A DNA stretch of 64,000 bases from an uncultured Eubacterium sp. (GCA_900551945.1 URYE01000004.1:1-64000), one strand, 5' to 3'; positions 10,370 through 19,454 are shown, numbered from the stretch's first letter. Notes: generated by a model not told the origin, from the sequence alone. A program made the numbers and translations.

Positions 10370-10432
10370 TAAAATTCCCTATAATATATCTTTTTGGTTT
10401 TATGCAATAGATATGTTATAGGGAATTTTTAA
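10370..10432. terminator. Bidirectional terminator between fliS and the carboxypeptidase
   Basis: AAAATTCCCTATAATATATCT pairs with AGATATGTTATAGGGAATTTTT. It has A- and T-runs on both outer sides, so it can end the convergent transcripts from fliS (+) and the carboxypeptidase gene (-). Confidence 0.8.
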
Positions 10433-10445
10433 TATTTTCTTAATT

Positions 10446-11873
10446 TTAAAAGTGTAAATTTCGTCTGCCTACAGATGAACGTCGTCTATAGGTTCTGTTG
10501 TTTTTTTGTTTCATGTAAGTTATTAAAGCAATAATTGCGATGGCAATAACTATTAATATATAGATATTAATTGAAAAACACCACTTTGCAGAAAGGTCTT
10601 CGTTAGCTGTTTCAGATGTAAGATATGGGAGTTTACTGTCTGCGTGGTTATTAATATCAGATGAAAGTGTAAGTATGGTTGAACCTACAATATTATCTGC
10701 AAGTGTAAAGTTTACATTTGTTGAATATGAATTATTTTCATTTGATACTTCACTATTATCAGCTACTTTTAAGTGAATATCACTAGAAGAAGCTGTAGTT
10801 GGGATTGTAAGTGTTGAAGCATTTAAGTTGGAAGAAAGTATATACTTTCCAAATACATTTGAATTGTAGTAATTAGAACTACTAAAGAGTGAACTTATAG
10901 CTTCGCCTGATATTGTAACCTTTTGGAAATTGTCAAATCCCCAGTCAAACAGTGTTCGTGTATCTATAAATCTTTCATTGTCACCAGATTTAAAGCATAC
11001 ACAGATAAGTCGCATATTGTCTTTTTCAGCAAATGTTACAAGTGTACAACCAGACTCATCAGTAAAACCTGTCTTACCACCTTTGCAGTATTCATAATAG
11101 TAAGGTCTGTTAGCTAACATTTGATGACGGTGTTTAAAAGTACGGCTCTGACTTGTAAGGTTAGTTGGACCTATGGTGTATGATGTTGAAGTTGAGTCTA
11201 TGCTTACAAAAGTCGAGTTATTATAACAACCCTTTGCAATCATTGCCATATCATAAGCTGTTGTATAATGGTCTGGATTGTAAAGACCGCTTGCATTGGC
11301 AAAGTGTGTATTGACAGCGCCAAGTTCTTTTGCTCTTTTATTCATCATATCGACAAAGTTAGAAAGTGTTCCGCCAACGTGTTCGGCAAGACCGTAGGCT
11401 ATTTCATTGGCAGAGTAGAGTAAAAGACCATAAAGTGCTTGCTCAACGGTATATTCTTCTCCTGCTTTTGTAGCAAGGCTTGCATCCTCCCAAGTTACTG
11501 AATTAGCAGCAGCAGATGAAAATGTTACAATATCGTCTAGTCGGCTATTTTCAATTGTTAAAAGTCCTGTAAGGATTTTAGTTGTACTTGCAGGATAACA
11601 TTTTTCATAGGCATCTTTTTCATAGAGAATTGCACCAGTATCAGCATCAATTAATATGGCACTTCCCGAAGAAATCTCAGGTGCTTGTGGCCATACTGAT
11701 GAGTTGGGGTTTGAAGTAGTAGTTATTGCGTTATTATTAGTTGAATTATTATTGCTGTCAGTAGTAGTCACATTATCAGCATAAGCTATATTTGCAAATT
11801 GTGGCATACATACTGAAAGACTTGTTATTATTAAAGAAAGAGAAATAACTCTTTTAATAAATCTATTTTTCAT
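10446..11873 (-). CDS. D-alanyl-D-alanine carboxypeptidase (PBP5/DacF type)
   Basis: A 475-residue secreted, membrane-anchored low-molecular-mass penicillin-binding protein that trims the terminal D-Ala from peptidoglycan stem peptides. A signal peptide covers about residues 1-32 and is followed by an Asn/Thr/Ser-rich linker. The peptidase S11 domain has all three active-site motifs: S96-T-T-K99, S154-A-N156 and K267-T-G269. A beta-rich C-terminal domain follows. Near residues 430-450 there is a hydrophobic transmembrane segment (INIYILIVIAIAIIALITY) ending in an Arg-rich tail. That anchor replaces the amphipathic helix of classical PBP5. AAAGGATTTT lies upstream of the ATG on the minus strand. 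Confidence 0.93.
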   Translation of the reverse strand: MKNRFIKRVISLSLIITSLSVCMPQFANIAYADNVTTTDSNNNSTNNNAITTTSNPNSSVWPQAPEISSGSAILIDADTGAILYEKDAYEKCYPASTTKILTGLLTIENSRLDDIVTFSSAAANSVTWEDASLATKAGEEYTVEQALYGLLLYSANEIAYGLAEHVGGTLSNFVDMMNKRAKELGAVNTHFANASGLYNPDHYTTAYDMAMIAKGCYNNSTFVSIDSTSTSYTIGPTNLTSQSRTFKHRHQMLANRPYYYEYCKGGKTGFTDESGCTLVTFAEKDNMRLICVCFKSGDNERFIDTRTLFDWGFDNFQKVTISGEAISSLFSSSNYYNSNVFGKYILSSNLNASTLTIPTTASSSDIHLKVADNSEVSNENNSYSTNVNFTLADNIVGSTILTLSSDINNHADSKLPYLTSETANEDLSAKWCFSINIYILIVIAIAIIALITYMKQKNNRTYRRRSSVGRRNLHF

Positions 11874-12035
11874 AAATAAAATCCTTTCATTTGTTATTAG
11901 TATATCTATTAATGTGGTTCTTATTATTATGTTCTAAAAAGTGCAAATCTATTTTACCTTAACTAAATAAAGGTGTAAAGCAAGAATTATTAAATATTAA
12001 AATAATGTGTTGTTAGATTTTATGCGAACTGTAGC

Positions 12036-12063
12036 TTGACAATGTGCGTATAGTCAATATATA
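12036..12063 (+). promoter_or_regulatory. Candidate vegetative promoter upstream of trmB
   Basis: TTGACA at 12036-12041, then TATATA at 12058-12063 after 16 bases; overlapping TATATT boxes give alternative -10 choices. It lies about 80 bases upstream of the trmB start in an otherwise featureless AT-rich gap. Confidence 0.5.
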
Positions 12064-12141
12064 TATTATAGGTAGTGTAAAATTATAGGAAAGGAAAAGC
12101 TATTATTAAATGTATATACATTTTTTATGGCAGAATGATAA

Positions 12142-12780
12142 ATGAGATTAAGAAATGTTCCTGGTGCAAGGGAAGTAATGATTGAAAATCAGTATGTATT
12201 TACTGAGCCAGAAGGAATGAAGGGTACATGGAAAGAAGTATTTTCAAATGACAATCCAATTCGTATAGAAATAGGAATGGGAAAGGGCAAGTTTATTTCA
12301 ACACTTGCACAGTTAAATCCTGATATTAATTATGTTGGAATTGAAAAGTATTCAAGTGTATTATTAAGAGCAGTTGAAAAGCAAGACGAGTTACAACTTC
12401 CAAATCTTAGATTTATAAGAATGGACGCAGAAGCTATAACAGAAGTATTTGGTGAAGGAGAAGTTGATAGAATATATCTTAACTTTTCTGACCCATGGCC
12501 AAAGGACAGACACGCAAAGAGAAGACTTACATCACGCCAGTTTTTTGCAAGATACAACACTATTTTAAAGAAAGATGGACTTGTGGAATTTAAAACAGAT
12601 AATAAGCCACTTTTTGACTTTTCAGTAGAAGAAGTAAAAGAGGCAGGCTGGAATTTGAAAGAAGTAACTTATGACCTTCACAATGATAAAAGACTTAATG
12701 AAGGAAATGTTATGACTGAATATGAAGAAAGATTTTCACAGGCAGGTAATCCTATTTGCAAACTTATTGCTGACAGATAA
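12142..12780 (+). CDS. trmB: tRNA (guanine-N7-)-methyltransferase
   Basis: A 212-residue class I SAM-dependent methyltransferase that makes m7G46 in the variable loop of tRNAs. The SAM-binding motif is RIEIGMGKGKF. The catalytic/tRNA-binding block LNFSDPWPKDRHAKRRL is diagnostic for TrmB, and TEYEERF closes the C-terminus. Length is normal for the family. The ribosome site is weak. A 50-residue Cys-rich gene follows on the same strand. Confidence 0.96.
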   Translation: MRLRNVPGAREVMIENQYVFTEPEGMKGTWKEVFSNDNPIRIEIGMGKGKFISTLAQLNPDINYVGIEKYSSVLLRAVEKQDELQLPNLRFIRMDAEAITEVFGEGEVDRIYLNFSDPWPKDRHAKRRLTSRQFFARYNTILKKDGLVEFKTDNKPLFDFSVEEVKEAGWNLKEVTYDLHNDKRLNEGNVMTEYEERFSQAGNPICKLIADR

Positions 12781-12831
12781 AACACATTAAAAAATTACGC
12801 ATATATTATATTAAAACGAATGAGGTAGGTT

Positions 12832-12984
12832 ATGCGTAGAAAAAAATGTGGCTGTAGCCGTTTTGCTTGTGAGATGTATTATAGGAAGTCATGGAACAAA
12901 AGATTTGTAAGGCTTAGACGGTCATGGGATGAAGTTGTAAAGATAGTATGTACAAGATGTGATAATCCATGTGGAAAATTATAG
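12832..12984 (+). CDS. Small Cys/Arg-rich protein (50 residues)
   Basis: ATG at 12832 with GAGG eight to ten bases upstream, TAG at 12982-12984. The product is basic and has two Cys clusters, MRRKKCGCSRFAC at the start and CTRCDNPCG near the end, separated by an aromatic and Arg-rich helix-like stretch. The spacing suggests a small zinc-binding protein, possibly nucleic-acid binding. I do not recognise the family. A clear ribosome site, position in a trmB transcript and a terminator just after it support it as real. Confidence 0.6.
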   Translation: MRRKKCGCSRFACEMYYRKSWNKRFVRLRRSWDEVVKIVCTRCDNPCGKL

Positions 12985-13016
12985 CTACACAATCGGAATT
13001 TGTGAGAAACTAAAAA

Positions 13017-13112
13017 GGGGCTATCGCACTAATTGAAATTTATAAAAAGTATACAATATTAAATAAGTATATTTTTTATAAAAATTTCTTAGTGTGATAG
13101 CCCCACTTTTTT
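13017..13112 (+). terminator. Long-stem terminator
   Basis: GGGGCTATCGCACTAA pairs with TTAGTGTGATAGCCCC, and the stem continues through AAATTTATAAAAA/TTTTTATAAAAATTT-like arms. A T-run follows. It lies between convergent genes and resembles the stems at 1161 and 19,103. Confidence 0.75.
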
Positions 13113-13166
13113 ATTTATGATATTGGTTATATCATTTAATATTAGATTGTAAATATTAGCTTAATT

Positions 13167-14411
13167 TTACATTTCGTCGGGTGAATCGTAAGGTGTTACG
13201 GTTACATTTTTCTTATTAAGGAAATGCTCAACAATTATATTAAGTATATAACTTATAACGGCTACAATAGGAACTCCAAGAAACATTCCAATAACGCCCC
13301 ACAAACTTCCACCAACTGTAATTGCAAAGATTACCCAAAGTGGCTTAAGTCCAGTGCTTTCTCCTAATATCTTAGGACCTAAGTATAATCCGTCAAATTG
13401 TTGCAATACAAGGATAAGTATTGCAAAGAAAACAACTTGTATAGGATTAACGATAAGAATGATAATTCCGCCAATTACACCGCCAAGATATGGTCCAAAG
13501 TAAGGTATCATATTTGTTATGCCAACGATTACACTAATAAGTATAGCATAAGGGAACTTGAATATTATCATAGCTACAAAACATATTATTCCAATAATAA
13601 GTGAATCAAGTGCTTTTCCAATTATAAAGCCAGAGAATATATTAGCACTTTCTTTTGCGATTGTTCTTGCTGTATCGGCTGTCTTAACTGGTACGATTGA
13701 ATATAAAAGTCGTTTGAAATGATAAAACAAGTTCTTATGGTCTGATATCATATATACAGACACTATAATTGAAATAAGGAAATTAACAACTCCCTTTACA
13801 ATAGCCATTGAGGTACTAAATATAACAGGTAAAAGACTGCTCATCATACTTGTTACATAATTAGTTATTATAGGAAAAAGGCTTTCAATTTTACTGTTAA
13901 TGTAATCATAGTCAAGAAATTCAATATTAGGGTAGTCTTGTTCTAAGTTTTCAATAAATTCGAGTGCGCTGTTATACCACATAGGAAGTCGGTTAGTAAT
14001 TTCGCCAAGACTGCTGTATATTTGTGGTACGATAAAAACTAAAAGTATAATAATAATACCAATAGTTAATAAATAGGTGCAAAATACAGATAAAAACTTT
14101 GCGGCTTTTTTAGACTTCATATTAAGCTTTCCTATAAATATACTTCGATAAAAGAAGCGAACAACAGGGTATAATACAAAGGCAATAAATGCACCAACAA
14201 TAAACGGTGAAATAATATTTACAGCGGAACGTATAAAGTTTACAGTTGCATTAAAATTTCCTATAAATTTAAAAATTAAAATAGAAAAAAATACAAAAGC
14301 AAGGCAATATACCATTATAGTAAAATACTTACTGTTGGCTCTAAATCTGTTCTTCCCAATGTCTGGTTTTATACTGTCATCTTTTTTTTCGGTAGTTGTT
14401 TTGTTTGGCAT
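13167..14411 (-). CDS. AI-2E family transporter (PerM/YtvI-like)
   Basis: A 414-residue integral membrane protein of the AI-2E transporter superfamily. The N-terminal 30 residues are charged and cytoplasmic. Two long hydrophobic hairpins follow, then a soluble segment (about residues 140-200), then a C-terminal block of transmembrane helices with the family pattern IIFKFPYAILISVIVGITNM, IPYFGPYLGG and GLKPLWVIFAITVGGSLWG. Members have been tied to autoinducer-2 export, Na+/H+ antiport and sporulation (YtvI), so the substrate cannot be named from sequence. GAGAGG precedes the ATG. It is transcribed away from the HD-GYP gene. Confidence 0.88.
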   Translation of the reverse strand: MPNKTTTEKKDDSIKPDIGKNRFRANSKYFTIMVYCLAFVFFSILIFKFIGNFNATVNFIRSAVNIISPFIVGAFIAFVLYPVVRFFYRSIFIGKLNMKSKKAAKFLSVFCTYLLTIGIIIILLVFIVPQIYSSLGEITNRLPMWYNSALEFIENLEQDYPNIEFLDYDYINSKIESLFPIITNYVTSMMSSLLPVIFSTSMAIVKGVVNFLISIIVSVYMISDHKNLFYHFKRLLYSIVPVKTADTARTIAKESANIFSGFIIGKALDSLIIGIICFVAMIIFKFPYAILISVIVGITNMIPYFGPYLGGVIGGIIILIVNPIQVVFFAILILVLQQFDGLYLGPKILGESTGLKPLWVIFAITVGGSLWGVIGMFLGVPIVAVISYILNIIVEHFLNKKNVTVTPYDSPDEM

Positions 14412-14656
14412 GGTATCCTCTCTTTTCTATAATTATTATGGTTTGTATGTTGCATTTTAATACAATGATATTATATAATTAAAATATTAGGAAAAAGTAC
14501 CCAGAATAAACTATAAATCTAGTATTGTATATTGATAAAATGCAAAAAATCATTGTAAATTTATTATAGGTTTAATAATGTTTTATATCAATAGCATAAC
14601 GATATAAATTCTATAAATTGGATAAATAATATATAAAAATAGAGGTGAAAGGGTAA

Positions 14657-15724
14657 ATGGCATATATTAAGGTTGCGGTTAATCGTCTGCGTAAAGGCAT
14701 GATTGTAGGTGAAGATGTGTATACAAAAACAGGAGTAATTCTTGTTACACAAGGCTCACCGGTTACTAAGGAGGTTGTTAATCTTCTTACAAGGCATTTT
14801 ATTGATGGAATATCTGTAGAATATCAAACAGATACAAGTGAAAGTGTTATTCCAAAAGCAAATATTAATGAAGAACAGTACAATGAGTTTAAAGAAGAAT
14901 TTATGGTGGCTGAAAATAAGTTGTCTGATAATCTGAAAAATATTGTATATAAAAGTAGTGATATTAATGTGTCGGCACTTATGGAAGTCACTAACAATAT
15001 TTTAAAAAAGTCAAAAAATGAAAATGATTTGTGTAATATGCTTCTTAAAATGAAGGAACATACCGAGAGCATATATGCACATTCTATTAATGTGTCTATT
15101 TTTTGTCAGATACTTGCAAGGTGGACTAATTGTACAGAACAAGAAATTGAAGATGTTGCAGTAGCAGGATTATTACATGATATTGGGGCACTTAAGTTTT
15201 CAAAGGATACACTTGATAATTATTCTTTCCGTAAAGAAATTGAAGGCGGTGTATACGATAAACATGTAATAAATGGATATAATTTAATAAAAAATCAAGA
15301 TATTGATGATGATATTAAAAAGGCAGTACTTACACATCATGAAAAGCTTGATGGAAGTGGTTTTCCATTAAGAGTTGGACAAGCTGGTATATGTAAGATT
15401 GCAAGGATACTTGCAATTGCTGACATTTATGATACATATACAATGAAAGAAGAAGGTGAAAGTATAATACCTGTATTTAATGTATTAAAAATGTTAGAAC
15501 AAATGCACCTTAATCGTAAACTTGATTCACAGTATACTATGACATTTATATCAAGAGTTGCAGAAACACTTGTTGGTTATGAAGTAGAATTAAATAATGG
15601 TCATGTGGGCAAGGTTGTTATGATTAACAAATATGATATTTCAAAGCCGCTTGTTCAAGTGGGAGAGATGTTTATAGATTTGTCAAGAAATAGTGATGTT
15701 TATGTAACAAAGATTTTTAAATAA
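14657..15724 (+). CDS. HD-GYP domain phosphodiesterase
   Basis: A 355-residue protein that probably hydrolyses cyclic di-GMP. The N-terminal 60 residues (VNRLRKGMIVGEDVYTKTG) form the short domain often found before HD-GYP modules. The HD-GYP domain covers about residues 120-290: HSINVSIF, LLHDIG (H174-D175), then HHEKLDGSGFP (H227-H228), where the GYP triplet reads GFP. A small C-terminal domain (EVELNNGHVGKVVMINKYD) follows. There is no receiver or membrane domain, so input may come through the N-terminal module. AGAGGTGAAAGGG lies before the ATG. A link to the nearby flagellar genes is plausible but only inferred. Confidence 0.88.
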   Translation: MAYIKVAVNRLRKGMIVGEDVYTKTGVILVTQGSPVTKEVVNLLTRHFIDGISVEYQTDTSESVIPKANINEEQYNEFKEEFMVAENKLSDNLKNIVYKSSDINVSALMEVTNNILKKSKNENDLCNMLLKMKEHTESIYAHSINVSIFCQILARWTNCTEQEIEDVAVAGLLHDIGALKFSKDTLDNYSFRKEIEGGVYDKHVINGYNLIKNQDIDDDIKKAVLTHHEKLDGSGFPLRVGQAGICKIARILAIADIYDTYTMKEEGESIIPVFNVLKMLEQMHLNRKLDSQYTMTFISRVAETLVGYEVELNNGHVGKVVMINKYDISKPLVQVGEMFIDLSRNSDVYVTKIFK

Positions 15725-15773
15725 TATTTTTTAGCTGTTTTTTATTTTGTTTTTTGTTAAGGTAGGTGACATT

Positions 15774-16754
15774 GTGAGAATTAATAAATATATAGAACTT
15801 CATGCACATCTTGATGGGGCAATTACTGTTGATATTGCAAAGGAACTTTCAAAACTTCAAGATATTAAGCTTAATGCTAATAATGATGAACAACTTCTTA
15901 ATATGTTATCAGTTCCTAGTACATGTAATAGTCTTAATGATTTTTTAAAATGTTTTGATTTACCATTAACACTTTTACAAACGGAAAAGGCAATTACTAC
16001 CGCTGTATATCGTGTGCTTGAAAATATGAGAAAAGATAACGTTGTATATGCAGAGTTAAGATTTGCACCACAGCTTCATACAAAATGTGGTCTTACACAG
16101 AGCATGGCTGTTAAAGCGGCAATTAAAGGAATAGAAAAGGCGAGTATTCCAGCAAATATTATATTGTGCTGTATGCGTGGTGATAATAATGACACAGAAA
16201 ATAATACAACAGTTGAAATTGCACATGATATGCTTACAAAGCATGGCGGAGTTGTAGCACTTGACCTTGCTGGTGCAGAAGGGTTATATCCTACATCAAA
16301 ATATACAAAAATATTTGAAAAAGCCAATAAATATGGTATTCCATTTACGATACATGCAGGAGAAGCAGATGGAGTAGAAAGTGTTATATCAGCAATAGAT
16401 ATGGGCGCTGTGCGTATAGGTCATGGTGTAAGGATTGCAGGCAATGAAGAAGTTATGAAAATGATTGCTGATAAAAAAATATATCTTGAAATGTGTCCTA
16501 CAAGTAATAAAATTACTAAGGCTATACAAGATATGAGAGATTATCCTATTATTGATTTTTTAAATAAGGGAATTAAAGTTACTGTCAACACCGATGATAG
16601 TGCAATTGAAAGAACAACACTTTCTGATGAGTTTAGATATCTTGAAAAAGAATTTGGGCTTACTAAAAAGCAAGAATTAGATATTTTTAATAATTCTATA
16701 GAAGCAGCTTTTACTACACAAGAGATAAAAGAAAAACTAAAAAAAATAATATAA
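15774..16754 (+). CDS. add: Adenosine deaminase
   Basis: A 326-residue metal-dependent amidohydrolase that converts adenosine to inosine in purine salvage. Zinc ligands and catalytic residues are visible: HAHLDG near the N-terminus, TIHAGEADG (metal His and catalytic Glu), RIGHGVRI, CPTSNK and VTVNTDDS. The domain is of usual length. I chose GTG at 15774 because AAGGTAGG lies just upstream and the product then begins with the expected short lead into HAHLDG; an in-frame TTG at 15747 has no such site. It follows the HD-GYP gene after about 50 bases and may share its transcript. Confidence 0.93.
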   Translation: MRINKYIELHAHLDGAITVDIAKELSKLQDIKLNANNDEQLLNMLSVPSTCNSLNDFLKCFDLPLTLLQTEKAITTAVYRVLENMRKDNVVYAELRFAPQLHTKCGLTQSMAVKAAIKGIEKASIPANIILCCMRGDNNDTENNTTVEIAHDMLTKHGGVVALDLAGAEGLYPTSKYTKIFEKANKYGIPFTIHAGEADGVESVISAIDMGAVRIGHGVRIAGNEEVMKMIADKKIYLEMCPTSNKITKAIQDMRDYPIIDFLNKGIKVTVNTDDSAIERTTLSDEFRYLEKEFGLTKKQELDIFNNSIEAAFTTQEIKEKLKKII

Positions 16755-16833
16755 AAAGCTTGACTTTTTTAAAATTATAGTGTAATATATCATTTGTCTT
16801 TACACGAGATATTCGTGTGGACAAATGATATAT

Positions 16834-16906
16834 GCGCCGCTAGCTCAGTTGGTAGAGCACCTGACTCTTAATCAGGGTGTCCAGGGTTCGAACCCCTGGC
16901 GGCGCA
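16834..16906 (+). tRNA. tRNA-Lys (anticodon CTT)
   Basis: A 73-base cloverleaf. The acceptor stem is GCGCCGC/GCGGCGC, the D-arm GCTCAGTTGGTAGAGC, the anticodon arm CTGACTCTTAATCAG with loop CTCTTAA (anticodon CTT), and the T-arm CCAGGGTTCGAACCCCTGG. CCA is not encoded. A -35-like TTGACT lies about 75 bases upstream. Confidence 0.97.
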
Positions 16907-16913
16907 CTGACAT

Positions 16914-16959
16914 AAAGTCTTTTGATTTGGCAAAGAAGCCAGATTGAGAGACTTTTTTT
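16914..16959 (+). terminator. Terminator after tRNA-Lys
   Basis: AAAGTCT at the left pairs with AGACTTT, with a small inner hairpin (TGGCAAAGAAGCCA), and a run of seven T follows. It directly follows the tRNA. Confidence 0.75.
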
Positions 16960-17053
16960 GTTATTTATAAATATATTAGTTTATGAATATTTTTAAAAAT
17001 AGAAGTAAAAAATATGTATTAAGTGTTTGTAAAGATAAGGCAAGGTAAGTATT

Positions 17054-17713
17054 ATGGCAATATTTGATATAATAGGGCCTGTTATGGTTGGTCCATCGAG
17101 TTCGCATACAGCAGGGGCTGTAAGAATAGGATATGTGTCTGGCAAACTTTTAGGTGAACCAGTTAAGAAAGCGGTTATAAATTTATATGGTTCATTTCTT
17201 GCAACAGGAAAGGGCCATGGAACACAAAAAGCAATTGTGGCAGGGCTTCTAGGAATGAAAACAGACGATATGAGAATTCCGCAAAGTTTTGAAATAGCAA
17301 AAGCAAAAGGGATTGAGTTTGAATTTGGCGAAGCCGTATTAAAAGATGCACATCCTAATACAGTTCAGTTGTGTTTGATAGGGCAGTCGGGTAGACAACT
17401 AGAAGTTGTGGGAGAGTCAATTGGTGGTGCAAGAATTAATATTGCAAAAATTGATGGAATTGAAACTAACTTTTCAGGTGATTATCCAACACTTGTTGTT
17501 CATAACCTTGACCAACCGGGACACATAGCAGAAGTTACATCCATGTTAGCTCATAAATCAGTTAATATAGCAACTATGCAGTTATATCGTTCTGCCAGAG
17601 GTGGCGAAGCTGTTATGGTAGTTGAATGTGACCAAGAAATACCAAAGGAAGGTATAGATTGGCTTAAGCGAGTTGAAGGAATTAAAAAGGTGACATACCT
17701 TAGTGCGTTGTAA
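17054..17713 (+). CDS. sdaAB: L-serine dehydratase, beta subunit
   Basis: A 219-residue small subunit of the two-component, iron-sulfur L-serine ammonia-lyase of Gram-positive anaerobes, which converts L-serine to pyruvate and ammonia. It opens with the family signature FDIIGPVMVGPSSSHTAGAVR. A C-terminal ACT domain starts around residue 148 (YPTLVVHNLDQPGHIAEVTSM). The alpha subunit follows after 25 bases. The pair is flanked by two tRNA-Lys genes. Confidence 0.97.
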   Translation: MAIFDIIGPVMVGPSSSHTAGAVRIGYVSGKLLGEPVKKAVINLYGSFLATGKGHGTQKAIVAGLLGMKTDDMRIPQSFEIAKAKGIEFEFGEAVLKDAHPNTVQLCLIGQSGRQLEVVGESIGGARINIAKIDGIETNFSGDYPTLVVHNLDQPGHIAEVTSMLAHKSVNIATMQLYRSARGGEAVMVVECDQEIPKEGIDWLKRVEGIKKVTYLSAL

Positions 17714-17738
17714 TAAAAATATATAAAGGGGTGATGTT

Positions 17739-18605
17739 ATGATAACATATCATTCAGTTCAAGATGTTTTAGATTTATGTGATAAATTAAAGCTTCCGTT
17801 TTGGAAAGTTATAATGCAGGCAGATTGTGAAGAAAGGCAAGTTTCAGAAAAAGAATGTTTTGAAACTATGCGAAGTATGTATCATGCAATGCGTGAAGCT
17901 GATAAATCTTATGATAAAACCCTTTTCTCAGCAAGCGGTATGGCTGGTGGCGATGGTGAAAAAATGCACCAGTTTAATCAATCAGGAAAGAATTTATGTA
18001 GTGATTTTACAGCACTTGCAATGGAGAAAGCATTGAAAATGGGTGAATCTAATGCTTGTATGAAAAGAATTGTGGCTGCACCTACTGCGGGGTCTTGTGG
18101 AGTTATTCCTGCTGTGTTTATATCTTATGAAGAAAGTTTTGATGTTGAAGAAGATAGAATAATAGAAGCTATGTTTATAACAGCAGGGCTTGGAATGATT
18201 ATTGCAGAAAATGCTAGTATTGCCGGTGCATCTGGTGGTTGTCAGGCAGAGATTGGTTCAGCTAGTGCTATGGCTGCGGCTGGGCTTGCGTATCTTTGTG
18301 GTGGTGATAATGACTGTATTGCACAAGCTATGACATTTGCTTTAAAAAATATGTTAGGGCTTACCTGCGACCCTGTCTGTGGACTTGTGGAAGTTCCATG
18401 TATTAAGAGAAATGTAGCAGGCGCAGTTAATGCAATATCGTCTTCACAGATGGCACTTGCGGGAATTAAGAGTGCAATTCTTCCAGATGAAGTTATTGAC
18501 AGTATGAGAAGAATTGGAAATGATATGCCAGCATGTCTAAAAGAAACGAGTGAGGGTGGACTTGCAATAACTCCATCCGCAATGAAAATAAAAGAAAAGC
18601 TTTAA
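17739..18605 (+). CDS. sdaAA: L-serine dehydratase, alpha subunit
   Basis: A 288-residue catalytic subunit that carries the oxygen-sensitive [4Fe-4S] cluster. Conserved Cys-containing motifs are APTAGSCGVIP and CDPVCGLVEVPCIKRN; SGMAGGDG and SGGCQAEIGSASAM are further family blocks. The length matches other alpha subunits. AAAGGGGTG precedes the ATG. With sdaAB it forms a two-gene operon for serine degradation to pyruvate. Confidence 0.97.
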   Translation: MITYHSVQDVLDLCDKLKLPFWKVIMQADCEERQVSEKECFETMRSMYHAMREADKSYDKTLFSASGMAGGDGEKMHQFNQSGKNLCSDFTALAMEKALKMGESNACMKRIVAAPTAGSCGVIPAVFISYEESFDVEEDRIIEAMFITAGLGMIIAENASIAGASGGCQAEIGSASAMAAAGLAYLCGGDNDCIAQAMTFALKNMLGLTCDPVCGLVEVPCIKRNVAGAVNAISSSQMALAGIKSAILPDEVIDSMRRIGNDMPACLKETSEGGLAITPSAMKIKEKL

Positions 18606-18616
18606 GTATTGAATTT

Positions 18617-18699
18617 AAGTATTTTGCATTTTTTTAAATTTTGTGTATGTACTACAGATATCTTACAAAAGTTTGATTAATGCAAAATACATAACTTAA
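18617..18699. terminator. Long palindrome after sdaAA
   Basis: AAGTATTTTGCATT pairs with AATGCAAAATACATAACTT, and the inner AAATTTTGT pairs with ACAAAAGTTT. It directly follows the sdaAA stop. There is no clean T-run on the plus side, so it is either an atypical terminator or a palindromic insertion. Confidence 0.4.
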
Positions 18700-18956
18700 G
18701 CTTAATTGTGTGAGAGTATATTATTCTGACACTCCAATAGCTAAAGCTCGTTGGGGTATTATATACAATCACTTCCAAATATACTCGAAAGCATATAAGA
18801 CTAATGACTTATAGCACATTATTGTAAATTGTTTGAAAAAATAATTTAAAAAAATTTAAAAAAATATAAAAAAGTTGTTGCATTTTGTAAAAAGATAATA
18901 TATAATATCACTTGTGTTTACGGAGAACACGTTTTTTGTAGACCGTAATTGAATAT

Positions 18957-19029
18957 GCGTCGCTAGCTCAGTTGGTAGAGCACCTGACTCTTAATCAGGG
19001 TGTCCAGGGTTCGAACCCCTGGCGACGCA
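18957..19029 (+). tRNA. tRNA-Lys (anticodon CTT), second copy
   Basis: A 73-base cloverleaf identical to the copy at 16,834 except for a compensatory change in the acceptor stem (GCGTCGC/GCGACGC in place of GCGCCGC/GCGGCGC). The anticodon is CTT and CCA is not encoded. The 250 bases between the sdaAA palindrome and this tRNA hold only AT-rich sequence with a TATAAT-like box about 50 bases upstream. Confidence 0.97.
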
Positions 19030-19034
19030 CTTAC

Positions 19035-19084
19035 AAAAGTCTTATGATTTAGTCTATGAGCTGGGTTGTTGGGCTTTTTTCTTT
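19035..19084 (+). terminator. Terminator after second tRNA-Lys
   Basis: AAAAGTC pairs with GGCTTTT, allowing one G-U pair, around a 28-base loop. A T-run follows. Confidence 0.5.
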
Positions 19085-19102
19085 TGCAAAAAATAATTAA
19101 AT

Positions 19103-19182
19103 GGCTGTTGTGATAACAATATTTTTACAGAGTTTACATTGTAATAATATGAGTTAATACAACAGCTTTTTATTTATATGCA
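19103..19182. terminator. Long-stem hairpin, terminator-like
   Basis: GGCTGTTGTGATAACAATAT pairs with the region ending ATGAGTTAATACAACAGC, followed by TTTTTATTT. No gene precedes it directly apart from the tRNA, so it may be a backup stop. The remaining 270 bases up to 19,454 hold nothing I can name. Confidence 0.5.
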
Positions 19183-19454
19183 ATATTTACTTATAGTATA
19201 TATTTTATAATGATAATTCGCATAAATAATCGTTGTACTAATGGGAATAATTAAAATACTTATATGATTGTAAAACTATTTTTTATTTAGGCAAGCAATA
19301 AGTTAAAAGCTACACTAAAAAAAGACTTTGCTACTGGCGTGACAAATTAAGAAACACGTTTGGCGAGTTTTGATAGCTGCAATCATATATATTAAATGTA
19401 TTACAATATTTTAAATACATTTAACAATAAGTATAGAAAGGGTGTGTTATTAAT

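Noticed and set aside
10370-10432. Another copy of the dispersed palindromic repeat
   Set aside because: It lacks the CACCAGTAAAAG and CTTTTAATGGTG blocks. It is a plain bidirectional terminator between convergent genes.
18700-18800. Possible structured RNA between sdaAA and the second tRNA-Lys
   Set aside because: GAGTATAT/ATATACTC and CCAAT/GTTGG-like pairs exist, but they are short and no conserved RNA motif is visible.
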